From DATEVL01 sp035281845 (GTDB lineage: Bacteria; Chloroflexota; Anaerolineae; Anaerolineales; E44-bin32), in contig DATEVL010000082.1 of the NCBI GenBank assembly GCA_035281845.1, forward strand, positions 1 through 64,000: a stretch of 64,000 bases of DNA. The letters run 5' to 3'. Positions 1 to 7,989 of this stretch are shown here, piece by piece. The position numbers were made by a program, and so were the translations under genes. The notes under the pieces are model-generated. The model was not told the DNA's origin. It was given only the letters and a program-made list of their open reading frames with translations, and did not search any database. The first letter of the stretch is position 1. Each line of letters begins with the position of its first letter.

Positions 1-375
1 GTCGCCGAAGTCGAACACGCGGCCGAAGAACGATTGGACCATCTTGACATCGTTGACTTTCTCAAGGGACGAGTCGGTTACACGCTTGTTGAAGGTGCCG
101 GCGACCTGGATCACCCGGCGATTGGTGAGCACGTACTGGCGGTTCCACCAGGTGAGCGCATCGCGGAACAGCGTGGCCAACGGAATCAGCAGCAGGACGT
201 AGAGCACGGCCGCCAAAGGGAAGAAGACCGCCAGGACCGAAACGCCCAGCCCGATGAGGATGATCAGGATGATTTCGAGCACGATCGAGCGCACCAGCAT
301 GAACCAGTGCTGCCTGGCCACGAGCTCGATCTTCTCATTGTGCGCCAGCAGGCTTTCGAGGTAGGACTTCGGCAT
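1..375 (-). CDS. PH-domain (bPH2-type) membrane protein, C-terminus cut off by the window edge
   Basis: The visible 125 residues start at ATG 373-375 behind a GGGAGG ribosome-binding site. After a short polar N-terminus come two adjacent hydrophobic segments (about residues 29-65, rich in I, L and V), then a WWNRQYVLTNRRVI stretch typical of bacterial PH domains (YdbS/YdbT-like) that follow a paired membrane anchor. The family is membrane-associated and mostly of unknown function. The gene is divergent from the DUF4013 gene at 487. The reading frame is open to base 1, so the C-terminal end of the PH domain is not visible. Family assignment is fairly firm; no specific role can be given. Confidence 0.75.
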   Translation of the reverse strand, partial: MPKSYLESLLAHNEKIELVARQHWFMLVRSIVLEIILIILIGLGVSVLAVFFPLAAVLYVLLLIPLATLFRDALTWWNRQYVLTNRRVIQVAGTFNKRVTDSSLEKVNDVKMVQSFFGRVFDFGD

Positions 376-434
376 AGGATCCTCCCGAGGTCGACGGGCT
401 GCTCCCATTATCGCACGGTCCGCAGGAGAGCGCC

Positions 435-462
435 TTGCCGTCCGCCCCGACCGGGCTACAAT
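435..462 (+). promoter_or_regulatory. Sigma70-like promoter for the DUF4013 gene
   Basis: TTGCCG (435-440) and TACAAT (457-462) are separated by 16 bases and lie 24 bases before the ATG at 487. A GGGAGG Shine-Dalgarno at 475-480 follows. Confidence 0.5.
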
Positions 463-486
463 CAGAGAGTCGCCGGGAGGCTTTCC

Positions 487-1143
487 ATGGATATCGCTGC
501 GTCGCTACGTTTCACTACCGAAGATAAGAAGTGGGTCGAGAAAATCCTGATCGCGGCGGTGCTGATCTTCACCGTGATCGGGGGTATTGCTGTCCTGGGA
601 TGGACGGTCGAGATCGTCCGCAGGGTCATCCGCCAGGATCAAGAGCTGCTTCCCGAATGGGGCGAGATCGGGAAGTACTTCGTCGATGGCCTGATCGTGA
701 TTGCTGTGATCTTCTTGTGGATGCTGCCCCTGATCGTGATCGCCGCGTGCCTGGGCGTATTCGGCGCCATTGTCTCGTCGGCGGCTTCCGATAACGGGGG
801 CAGCGCCGGGACCTGGCTCGGCGCCTGCATCGCGTTCTTGTCGCTGCCGTACGGACTGATCGTCTCCTTTCTGATACCGCCCATGATGGGGATTTACGCC
901 ACCCAGGGCCGCTTCGCCGACGCGGTCAATCCAGCCAAGGCCTGGCAGCTGGCTCGGGCGAACCTTGGAGGCTTCCTCGTGGCCTGGCTCGTGGCGGCGG
1001 CCGTAAGCATTGTGGCTTCTGTGGTGGGGTCGATCCTATGCCTGATCGGGACCTATCCCCTCACCGCGTACGCCGCCGCCGTCAGCGGGCACTTGTACGG
1101 GCAGGCTTATCGCGAGGGGATGGCTGGGCTACCAGCTGCCTAG
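487..1143 (+). CDS. DUF4013 family polytopic membrane protein
   Basis: 218 residues from ATG 487, chosen because GGGAGG lies 6 bases upstream and a -10-like TACAAT ends at 462; the frame is open farther 5' but that part is low-complexity and polar. About four to five hydrophobic segments are visible (near residues 17-40, 68-95, 108-140 and 160-200). The middle loop has the MMGIYATQGRFADAVNP pattern seen in DUF4013 proteins, small membrane proteins common in archaea, Chloroflexota and Firmicutes whose function is not established. It stands alone, divergent from the PH-domain gene and convergent with the MoeA-fusion gene. Confidence 0.7.
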   Translation: MDIAASLRFTTEDKKWVEKILIAAVLIFTVIGGIAVLGWTVEIVRRVIRQDQELLPEWGEIGKYFVDGLIVIAVIFLWMLPLIVIAACLGVFGAIVSSAASDNGGSAGTWLGACIAFLSLPYGLIVSFLIPPMMGIYATQGRFADAVNPAKAWQLARANLGGFLVAWLVAAAVSIVASVVGSILCLIGTYPLTAYAAAVSGHLYGQAYREGMAGLPAA

Positions 1144-1460
1144 GGCGGCGTGCTGGCGAAACGGGTGGTCGTGACCTCACTGCCTTGCGGAGAACCGCGC
1201 CCGTAACGCTTTGAAGCATCGAGAGGTGTCGTAGCGGGCGAAGGACCGAAGCGGTCCTTCGCCCGAATATCGGATCGCCCCACACGCGAACTTGGCCCGC
1301 TGAAGAGGATCTTAGCGGCGCAGGCTACCCCTCGCATGCGCTCGGTCTCTACGCCCTTCGGCGCACCGGAAGCGGTGCGGACCGCCAAGGGCGGGGTGCT
1401 TCGCAAAGGCTGCGGCTACGCGGCTAGGACCCCTGGCGTCGCCGGGTGCCAGCGGCATTC
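1144..1460. other. Intergenic region between convergent genes
   Basis: 317 bases between the DUF4013 stop and the end of the MoeA-fusion gene. It contains the strong hairpin at 1235-1265. It also has a G/C-rich stretch (about 1346-1405) with CCCTTCGG and CCAAGGGCGGGG words loosely resembling the dispersed repeat at 25756 and 61359. I see no convincing gene. Confidence 0.5.
1235..1265. terminator. 14-bp perfect inverted repeat, probable bidirectional terminator
   Basis: CGGGCGAAGGACCG (1235-1248), loop AAG, then its exact complement (1252-1265). It lies between convergent genes. There is no T-tract on either side, so intrinsic termination is likely but not certain. Confidence 0.55.
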
Positions 1461-3407
1461 CTACGTCGACGTCCAGACCACGTTCCCCATCGGCGAGACG
1501 TCATACCCGGGTAGCGCGGCCACCGTATCTCGAAACTCGGGATCGCCAAGAAGATCGAGCAGGGGGCGCAGCTTCGGGGAGGCGTAGAACTCGGCGGGGA
1601 TCACCAGGTCATAGCGTTCCTGGAACAACGGCACGAAGCCGAGGTCGAGCGCGGAGGCGGCCGCGCGGATTCCCAGCCCGGCGTCGGCGCGACCGGAGGC
1701 GACCGCCGCCGCCACTCCGAGATGGGTGTACTCCTCGCGTTCGTAGCCCTCGATCGATGAAGGAGGGATCCCTTCTTGGCTCAAGTGGTAATCCAACAAA
1801 AGGCGCGTGCCTGAACCCCGTTGCCGATTGATGAACCCGATCCCGCTTCCAGCCAGTTCCTGCAGACCGTGCAGTCCACGAGGATTGCCGCCGGCCGTGA
1901 TCAGTCCCTGCTCCCGGCCGACCAGAGTCACGATCGTCGCCGGCTTTCCCTCGAGGTAGCGTTTGACGTAGGGGACGTTGAACTCCCCCGTCTCCGAGTC
2001 GAGCAGATGGCAGCCGCAGAAGTGGGCCTCCCCCCGTGCCAATGCCACCAAGCCGCCCTGGCTGCCGAGGTTGCCCGAGGCCAGGCGGATGCCTTCCCGG
2101 CCGAGGAACTGCGCCATTAGATCCAAAGTCAGATCATGCGAACCGAGGGCGACTAGGGTGCGGTCGATCTCAGCCGAGGATCGATAGAGGCGAACCGCGA
2201 CTCGCTCGCCCGCCTCCAGGCCTTGTACCCCAGGCGGGATGAACACGAGGCCGTCGGCCCGCACCAGCGATGAGATGACTCCTGCCCCGCGGGAGAGCGG
2301 CGCCGCCACGATGCGTTCGCCGACGCGCCCAACCGTCACCCGCAGAAGCTCGAGATCGCCCGCCGACGAATGGACCTTCCTGGTGAGGGTCGCCTGAATC
2401 GTCTCGGGCTGCGCCGGAGGAAGTCCGCGCCAGCGTCGCAGCAAAGGTTCGACCACGATCTCTCCGGTCAGTGCGGCCGACACCGGGTAACCGGGGACGC
2501 CGATAATCGGAGTCCGGTGTTTTGCGCCGCCCTGCGCCTCGATCATCCCAATGACGACCGGATGACCCGGCCGCACGGCGATGCCGTGAACGAGGACCTC
2601 GCCCAGCGAGGCGATCACCCTGGCCGTGTAGTCCTCCGAGCCGGCCGACGAGCCGGCGTTCAACAGGACCAGGTCGTACGTCTTGGCGGCGAGGGCAACC
2701 GTCTCCCGGATCTGCTCCTCGTCATCGGGAACAATGCCGAATCGCTCGGCTGTGCCGCCCCAGGTTTGGACCTGTGCGGCCAGGGTGATCGAGTTGAACT
2801 CCGGGATTCGTCCGGCGGGGGCGTGCACGTCGGCCTGGATAAGCTCACTTCCAGTTGGGATGATCGCCACGCTCGGGCGGCGCCATACAGGAACGAGCGA
2901 ATAGCCGGTGGCTGCCAGCGCGCCCAGGTCCACAGGCCGAAGCGTGTGGCCTGCTGGAATTACGAGTTCGGTCTGGACCAGATCCTCTCCCATCGGGCGG
3001 ACGTGGCTCCACGGAGGCACCGGCGCGCGGAGTCGAATTCCGCCTCCGGAGGAAAGTGGAACTTTCTCCACCTCTTCGACCGGGACGACGGCATCGGCCC
3101 AATCGGGAAGGGCATCGCCGGTGTCGACGTAGGTTGCGTCCGTGGGAACGAGCAAGTCCACCGGTGTCCGCTCGCTTGCCCCGGCGGTCCCGCGACCGCG
3201 CAAGGCGAAGCCGTCCATCGCCGAGGCGTGATAGTGGGGGACGGATCGACGCGCCCAAATCGCCTCGGCCGTGACTCGACCCAGGCACGTTTCAACCGCG
3301 GCCTTCTCAGCCCCGAGCGGCTGCCACAGGCCCTCCACCCGGAGGGCTTCGCGAAAACGTTCCCAGGCTTCGTCGAGGGGGATGTCGGAAAGATACATCA
3401 TCGTCAA
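1461..3407 (-). CDS. Molybdopterin molybdenumtransferase MoeA fused to a periplasmic-binding-protein-like domain
   Basis: 648 residues, about 240 longer than ordinary MoeA. Residues ~10-170 are the MoeA N-terminal region (AMDGFALRG motif). Residues ~180-325 are the MoCF/MPT-binding domain with IPTGSEL and NAGSSAGSEDYT, and ~335-405 are the C-terminal beta domain. Residues ~415-640 form a PBP-like (LysR-substrate/ModA-like) domain with GSGTRLLLDY and DAGLGIRAAA signatures. MoeA inserts molybdenum into adenylylated molybdopterin. The extra domain is known in this fused form in several phyla and is presumed to sense molybdate or cofactor, which is an inference. The gene lies downstream of a second moeA (3560-4807), separated by a repeat-containing gap, and may share its transcript. 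Confidence 0.88.
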   Translation of the reverse strand: MTMMYLSDIPLDEAWERFREALRVEGLWQPLGAEKAAVETCLGRVTAEAIWARRSVPHYHASAMDGFALRGRGTAGASERTPVDLLVPTDATYVDTGDALPDWADAVVPVEEVEKVPLSSGGGIRLRAPVPPWSHVRPMGEDLVQTELVIPAGHTLRPVDLGALAATGYSLVPVWRRPSVAIIPTGSELIQADVHAPAGRIPEFNSITLAAQVQTWGGTAERFGIVPDDEEQIRETVALAAKTYDLVLLNAGSSAGSEDYTARVIASLGEVLVHGIAVRPGHPVVIGMIEAQGGAKHRTPIIGVPGYPVSAALTGEIVVEPLLRRWRGLPPAQPETIQATLTRKVHSSAGDLELLRVTVGRVGERIVAAPLSRGAGVISSLVRADGLVFIPPGVQGLEAGERVAVRLYRSSAEIDRTLVALGSHDLTLDLMAQFLGREGIRLASGNLGSQGGLVALARGEAHFCGCHLLDSETGEFNVPYVKRYLEGKPATIVTLVGREQGLITAGGNPRGLHGLQELAGSGIGFINRQRGSGTRLLLDYHLSQEGIPPSSIEGYEREEYTHLGVAAAVASGRADAGLGIRAAASALDLGFVPLFQERYDLVIPAEFYASPKLRPLLDLLGDPEFRDTVAALPGYDVSPMGNVVWTST

Positions 3408-3559
3408 GGGCGGTTACCGGCGGAAGGCTCTCCCCTCCCTCGGCAAGGGCGAGGGTTAGGGTGGGTGCCGCGCCTAAGAGGATCCACCCTCACGCCCAAC
3501 CCTCCCCCTAAAAGGGGAGGGGGAAGGCAGAACCGGTCTTCCCATGCATCAGCGAGCTC
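3408..3559. repeat. Intergenic C/G-tract palindromes between two moeA paralogues
   Basis: 152 bases. CCTCCCC (3501-3507) pairs with GGGGAGG (3514-3520). GAGGGTTAGGGTGGGT near 3451 and CCACCCTCACGCCCAACCCTC near 3485 are roughly complementary, giving a larger imperfect hairpin. A similar CCCTCCCCC/GGGGGAGGG hairpin sits at 51853-51875 before the ABC permease, so this is a dispersed palindrome type. Confidence 0.55.
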
Positions 3560-4807
3560 CTAGTCAAAGGGAATCACATTGACCATACTGCCGGCCTGAA
3601 GACCGGTCGCCTGTGGCGGAATGCGGATCAAACCATCGGCGCGAACGAGCGTGAAGATCAAATTCGACTTGCCGAAGACTGGATCGGCGATCCAGCCCTG
3701 AGGGGAGGCCTCCAACCTCGCTGGGACATAGTCCTCGCGGCCCGCCTCGGAGGGAATGTTGGCCGCAAGCCGAGCCGAGACGGTCGCCACCAAGCTCGGC
3801 CTCTTTTCGCCGCTCAGACGCCGCAACATCGGGACCACCATCAACCCGGCGACGACCATGGCGCTGACCGGGTTTCCGGGGAGTCCGATGACAGGAATCC
3901 CCTCCGCTACGCCAAGGATCGCCGGCTTGCCGGGCTTGATCGCCAAGCCATGGACAAGTACCCCGGGCGATCCCAGGCGCCGGACGACGGCGGCGGTGTT
4001 GTCGCGCGCGCTGGCGGAGGAACCGGCCGTGATCACGACCAGATCGGCGGACGAATGGGCTCGGCGGGCTTCGGCATACAACGTTTCGGGATGATCCGGA
4101 ATGATCCCGAACCCCACTGGCTCGCCGCCGCTTCGGCGGACCAGCGCGGCCAGCGAGTGGCTGTTGACGTCGCGCACCTGCCCTGGGCCGGGCTCAGCCT
4201 CGGCCGGGACGACCTCATCGCCGGTGGAAAGGATCGCCACACGCGGGCGGGCGAAGACCGATACCTGCAGCTTCCCCAGGGCCATCAAACCACCGATCTC
4301 CTGCGGGCGCAGTCGATGGCCGGGCTCGAGGACGACCTCTCCCTGCTTGACATCCTCCCCCTCACCGATGATGTTCTTGCCGATGCCCAGCGCTCGGTGG
4401 ACCTCGATCTCGCCTCCGGGTACATCCTGCGTGTCCTCGAGCATGACCACGGCGTTGGCTCCGGACGGGATCGCCCCGCCGGTGTGAACGACAGTGGCTT
4501 CGCCGCCGCTCACCTGCAACGTCGAAACCGATCCCATGGTGACTTCGCCGATGATGCGCAAATAGGATGGGGCGCTCGGAGACGCACCGAACGTGTCTTC
4601 GGCTCGAACCGCGTAACCATCGACGGTCGAGCGGGCGAACGGGGGGAGCGGGTGCGGAGAGGCAACTTCCTCAGCCAGGATCCGGTCCAGCGCCGAGACC
4701 GTCTCGATTTCTTCGATCCGGAGGCCGCTCGATTGAGGGATGGCCGACAGCCACTTCGCAAGTGCCTCTCCCGGCGAAACCAGTCGAAGGAACTCGGGCA
4801 TGCTCAA
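3560..4807 (-). CDS. moeA: Molybdopterin molybdenumtransferase MoeA
   Basis: 415 residues, the normal length for MoeA. The N-terminal domain has the PPFARSTVDGYAVR motif. The central MPT-binding domain has LSTGDEVV and TAGSSASARDNT, and GLPGNPVSA precedes the C-terminal beta domain. MoeA ligates molybdate to molybdopterin-AMP in Moco biosynthesis. The canonical GGVSVG-type loop reads AGSSASARD, the same variant as in the fused paralogue next door. The ATG at 4807 overlaps the stop of the prenyltransferase gene by four bases (ATGA), so translation is probably coupled. A MogA-type partner is encoded far away at 60790. Confidence 0.92.
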   Translation of the reverse strand: MSMPEFLRLVSPGEALAKWLSAIPQSSGLRIEEIETVSALDRILAEEVASPHPLPPFARSTVDGYAVRAEDTFGASPSAPSYLRIIGEVTMGSVSTLQVSGGEATVVHTGGAIPSGANAVVMLEDTQDVPGGEIEVHRALGIGKNIIGEGEDVKQGEVVLEPGHRLRPQEIGGLMALGKLQVSVFARPRVAILSTGDEVVPAEAEPGPGQVRDVNSHSLAALVRRSGGEPVGFGIIPDHPETLYAEARRAHSSADLVVITAGSSASARDNTAAVVRRLGSPGVLVHGLAIKPGKPAILGVAEGIPVIGLPGNPVSAMVVAGLMVVPMLRRLSGEKRPSLVATVSARLAANIPSEAGREDYVPARLEASPQGWIADPVFGKSNLIFTLVRADGLIRIPPQATGLQAGSMVNVIPFD

Positions 4808-5718
4808 CTCGTCGCGAAGCCGGCGAAGGTGAGATAGGCGGCCAGCACGTACAGCGCTACCGCTCCCGCTGCCAGCAAGGTCCAGTTTGGTTTCGCGCCG
4901 CGTCGCAAGCGACCCATTTGCCAGGCCTGCGCCGCTGCCAGCGGAAGGACGATGAGCACGCCAACCGTAACTCGCGTAGGCAGGCCAAGCAGGACGCCGG
5001 CCAGGATAGCCAGGACGGCAGCCACGATCGCCGCATCATGCAACCGCATTCCGGTCTCCCAACCGACACGCACCATGAGTGTCCGTTTGCCAAAGCGAAG
5101 ATCCGTGCCGTAATCGGGGACCTCGAAGGCCAAGATCATGGCGAAGTTGAACAACACCAGGGGGGCTGTCGCCAGGAAGAGCAACCGATGCATGGCGCCG
5201 GTCTGAAGGGTGTAGGCCAGCGTCGGCACGAGGGCGGAGACGACCAGGGCGGCGACAAACTCACCGTAACCGGAGGACACCAGCCTCAAAGGCGGGGCGC
5301 TATAGAAGAAGGATGCCAGGAGCATCAGCGCGAAGACCGCCCACGCCAGCGGCGCGGTCTCGGCGCGGATCAGCATCGTCGTCGCCAGAAGCGCGACGAA
5401 GGCCAGGCAGACGACAGCCGCCTGAAGGGCGGTGGCCCGGGCCAGCCCTTCTTTCCCGATCGCGCCGCTGCCTCCGTTGAAAGGAGTTCGGTTGGGATTT
5501 GCGGCGTCGGCCTCGGCGTCGTAGTACTCGTTCAAGTAGTGGACGACCAGTTGCAGCGAAAGGACGAGCGCAAGACCTTCGATGGCCAGCGGAACTCGGA
5601 TCCGCTCGCCCAGGTAGTGGGCGAGGGCAAGACCGAGCGCGTAAAGCAGAATCGGTCCGAGAAGGAACCACGGACGCGAGAGCCGCAAGAAGAGACGGAA
5701 CTGCCGCCAGGTTGGCAT
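4804..5718 (-). CDS. UbiA-family prenyltransferase, MenA-like (1,4-dihydroxy-2-naphthoate polyprenyltransferase)
   Basis: 304 residues with about eight to nine hydrophobic helices. Both Asp-rich motifs of the UbiA superfamily are visible: NEYYDAEAD at about residues 63-71 and VPDYGTDLRFGKRT in the second half. The RTPFNGG following the first motif is typical of MenA rather than heme O synthase. MenA attaches the isoprenoid tail in menaquinone synthesis. It is embedded in a moco/cupin/DinB gene string with no other men genes, so substrate assignment rests on motif resemblance. It is coupled to moeA downstream (ATGA) and overlaps the cupin-like gene upstream by one base (TGATG). Confidence 0.75.
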   Translation of the reverse strand: MPTWRQFRLFLRLSRPWFLLGPILLYALGLALAHYLGERIRVPLAIEGLALVLSLQLVVHYLNEYYDAEADAANPNRTPFNGGSGAIGKEGLARATALQAAVVCLAFVALLATTMLIRAETAPLAWAVFALMLLASFFYSAPPLRLVSSGYGEFVAALVVSALVPTLAYTLQTGAMHRLLFLATAPLVLFNFAMILAFEVPDYGTDLRFGKRTLMVRVGWETGMRLHDAAIVAAVLAILAGVLLGLPTRVTVGVLIVLPLAAAQAWQMGRLRRGAKPNWTLLAAGAVALYVLAAYLTFAGFATS

Positions 5719-6158
5719 CAGCCCTCCGGCAGCGGCCGGTCTTCGCTCTCGCTGTGGGTCATGAAGCGGACCAAGAGCGTCGCTTGCGAGCGGGAGAGAA
5801 TCCGGGCGTGGACGCCGAACGGAACGAGGACACGCGCCGGTTCCCCCGCCTGGATGATCTGGCGGGACCCGCGAGTCGGAGAACCCGGACGTCGGTCGTC
5901 CAGCTGAAACTCGGCGGAGCCTCCCACCAGAACCCAGACTTCATCCGCCACTTCTCGCAAGACGGTGAATTCGGCGCCCTCTCGAAGCCGGACGATCTCG
6001 GCGCGCCCGAAGCGACGCAGGAGATGGTCCTGAAAGGCGACAAGCGGAAGGACCTCCGCCCCGCCTCGGAGGATTGTCGATAGAGGCGCGACAAGCCCGT
6101 CGTGAATGCCGGCGGCGCCGGCCGATGTGGCGCCCATCGCACTTCCTGGGGACTTCAC
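5718..6158 (-). CDS. Cupin-like (RmlC-fold) small protein
   Basis: 146 residues. The second half shows a beta-rich pattern with EVWVLVGGSAEFQLDDRR followed by an IIQAGEPARVLVPFGVHA segment. This resembles the two conserved cupin strands (G(X)5HXH... and G(X)5PXGXXHXXXN), but the metal-binding histidines are largely missing, so it may be a non-metal sugar-epimerase-like or structural cupin. The start could also be the internal ATG at about 6137. Its end overlaps the menA-like start and its start overlaps the DinB-like gene (ATGA, 6155-6158). Function unknown. Confidence 0.5.
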   Translation of the reverse strand: MKSPGSAMGATSAGAAGIHDGLVAPLSTILRGGAEVLPLVAFQDHLLRRFGRAEIVRLREGAEFTVLREVADEVWVLVGGSAEFQLDDRRPGSPTRGSRQIIQAGEPARVLVPFGVHARILSRSQATLLVRFMTHSESEDRPLPEG

Positions 6159-6661
6159 CCTGGACCGTTCTTGCCGGACACGGCGCCGGAGATCGCCCGC
6201 TGGATATCGCGAGTGTGCTCCTGCCGGTGATCGGCCATCCTGCGGAAGAAGCCCTCGGCGGTCAGGACCTTACCGCTGGAATGTCTCCCTTGCAGATCGA
6301 GCGCGGCCTCGTCGCACGTTTCGAGTGTGGTGATCGCTTCCCGGTGCGACACTGCAATTTGCCCGACCAGCTCGTCGAAAGTGCGGCCGTGGCTCCGGCG
6401 AACGGCCGAGCGATTCCATCGGTTCAGGTCGAAGTCGGCCGGCACCGTGACTTTGCCCGCCATCAACCGCTGGACCTGACCGAGCAGGCCGGCTTCGGCG
6501 TCGGCCAGGTGGGCGACTATGTCTCGCACGGTCCACGGCCCGTCGCCTTCCGAATAGACGATACGTTCGCGCGCCTCGCCAGGAATCGCGGCCAGCACGG
6601 GCCAGGTCGCCTGATGAGCCTGTCGCAGGTAAGCTTCGATCGCCCGCTTTCTCTCCGACAT
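6155..6661 (-). CDS. DinB-fold protein (DinB_2/maleylpyruvate isomerase-like)
   Basis: 168 residues. The pattern WTVRDIVAHLADAE in the first half plus MADHRQEHTRDIQRAI near the C-terminus is the DinB four-helix-bundle signature, with histidines that typically bind one metal ion. The family contains thiol-dependent (mycothiol or bacillithiol) transferases and many uncharacterised members. It lies immediately downstream of a second DinB-fold gene (6664-7209), with two bases between them. The two share layout but are only modestly similar, suggesting an old duplication. The exact substrate cannot be read from the sequence. Confidence 0.75.
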   Translation of the reverse strand: MSERKRAIEAYLRQAHQATWPVLAAIPGEARERIVYSEGDGPWTVRDIVAHLADAEAGLLGQVQRLMAGKVTVPADFDLNRWNRSAVRRSHGRTFDELVGQIAVSHREAITTLETCDEAALDLQGRHSSGKVLTAEGFFRRMADHRQEHTRDIQRAISGAVSGKNGPG

Positions 6662-6663
6662 AC

Positions 6664-7209
6664 CTACGAACCTCCGTCCTTGACGTCGTTGCGGGCGAAG
6701 CTGGCGTACCCTTCGCCATGGGGAAGGGGCGCACCCGTCTGCAGCGCCTGCCGGATATCGCGCACGTGCAGCATCGGATGGCGGTAAGTCAGTTTCAGCA
6801 TGAAACCCAGGTCGGTGTCACCAAACCAGGGGTGGTAACCGCGCCGGTCGAGATCTTGCGAGGAAAGCCCCTCGACGAACGCCACCGTCTCGGATCGAGC
6901 GAAGCGCAGCGCCTCCACCAGTTCCTCGGGTCGAAGAGGGCTCAAGGCACGCACCTGCGATTCGTTGAAGGCGTCGATGTCGAAGTCGCGCGGCACCCCG
7001 GGACCGCCGTCGACCACGTCGCGCATGTAGTGGAGATAGGCGCGCTCCGCCGAAACGAAGTGCGCCAAGATATGGCGCACGGCCCATTGCGGTCCGCTGG
7101 TGTATACCCGTCGGTCCCAATCTTCCGCGGCGAGCGATTCGAAGAAGTCGGCGATCTTCCTGCCTTCGAGCGCCAGCCTTTGCTGCAGGTGTTTGGTTTC
7201 TTCCGCCAC
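6664..7209 (-). CDS. DinB-fold protein, second paralogue
   Basis: 181 residues. QWAVRHILAHFVSAERAYL is the first conserved DinB segment. PGVPRDFDIDAFNESQV parallels the VPADFDLNRWNRSAV segment of the neighbouring DinB protein, and the C-terminal YRHPMLHVRDIRQAL provides the second histidine cluster. Probably a metal-binding thiol-dependent transferase or isomerase by family, unproven here. It sits between the SDR gene and the first DinB gene with gaps of only a few bases, consistent with one transcript. Confidence 0.72.
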   Translation of the reverse strand: MAEETKHLQQRLALEGRKIADFFESLAAEDWDRRVYTSGPQWAVRHILAHFVSAERAYLHYMRDVVDGGPGVPRDFDIDAFNESQVRALSPLRPEELVEALRFARSETVAFVEGLSSQDLDRRGYHPWFGDTDLGFMLKLTYRHPMLHVRDIRQALQTGAPLPHGEGYASFARNDVKDGGS

Positions 7210-7218
7210 GCAGCCGCC

Positions 7219-7950
7219 TCAACGGATCAGGTCGCCACCGTCGACGGCGAGGGTCTCGCCGACAAGGTAATCATTCTCGAGACAAAAGATGACGGCCGCG
7301 GCGACGTCGGCCGCCACGCCCGGCCTGCCTAGCGGAAGGACCCTCCCGATCTCCAGCCAGCGCTCCTCCGACAATCTGGACGGCTTTTCGACGGGTCCCG
7401 GGGCGACGCCGTTGACCCGGATGGTGGGAGCGAGCGCCAGGGCGGCGGTGCGGGTGAGCATGTCGAGGCCGGCCTTGCTAATCGAGTGAAGCGGGTAGCG
7501 ACGCCACGGCCGCTGGCCGGCGACGTCCGAGATGTTGACGACGGCACCTCCGCCGCGCGCTTGCATCCTTCGTGCGGCCGCCTGCAGGCAGAAGAAGGCT
7601 GCCCTCAAGTTGAGGTCGAGGGTCGAAGCCCAATCGGCCTCCGTGGCTGCCAACAGATCGACGGGTTCGAGGACGGCGGCGGAGTTGACGAGCACATCGA
7701 GGCCACCGGCGAGGCGGTCGACCTCATCGAAGAGGTGACCGATCCCGGCGTGGTCCCGGAGATCGGCCTGGATCCCCTGCGCCTGAACCCCGCGATCAGC
7801 GGCCTGGCGCACCGTCTGCTCGGATTCTGTCCCCGCCTCGTGAAAGTGTACCATCACGTCACAGCCCTTTTCGGCCAGTGCCAGCACGATGCTCCTCCCG
7901 ACGCGGTGCGCCCCGCCGGTGACCAAGGCGACCTTTCCTTCCAAATTCAA
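7219..7950 (-). CDS. SDR-family oxidoreductase (pteridine-reductase/FabG-like) with His at the catalytic Tyr position
   Basis: 243 residues, classical SDR length. The cofactor site is TGGAHRVG at residues 11-18, a variant common in pteridine-reductase-like SDRs. The NNAG-equivalent is NSAA at 89-92. The active-site region has Ser141 and Lys159, but the YxxxK motif reads HSISK: His155 (codon CAC) replaces the usual Tyr. Tyr152 lies three residues earlier. The C-terminal DGGDLIR end is typical. It could still be an NAD(P)H reductase with an altered proton relay. It lies between DinB and proline dehydrogenase genes. Confidence 0.85.
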   Translation of the reverse strand: MNLEGKVALVTGGAHRVGRSIVLALAEKGCDVMVHFHEAGTESEQTVRQAADRGVQAQGIQADLRDHAGIGHLFDEVDRLAGGLDVLVNSAAVLEPVDLLAATEADWASTLDLNLRAAFFCLQAAARRMQARGGGAVVNISDVAGQRPWRRYPLHSISKAGLDMLTRTAALALAPTIRVNGVAPGPVEKPSRLSEERWLEIGRVLPLGRPGVAADVAAAVIFCLENDYLVGETLAVDGGDLIR

Positions 7951-7989
7951 CGCGTTTCCTCCACCCAGGCGCCGGCCGTTCGGCCACGT

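Noticed and set aside
34..486. 5' extension of the DUF4013 frame into the PH-domain gene
   Set aside because: The translated extension is polar low-complexity antisense sequence, and a ribosome-binding site plus promoter sit just before ATG 487.
1140..1406. 88-codon minus-strand frame in the first intergenic region
   Set aside because: It spans a perfect hairpin and repeat-like sequence, with no ribosome-binding site or family resemblance.
2370..3563. 397-codon + strand frame opposite the MoeA-fusion gene
   Set aside because: Shadow of the MoeA reading frame; no conserved motif, no ribosome-binding site.
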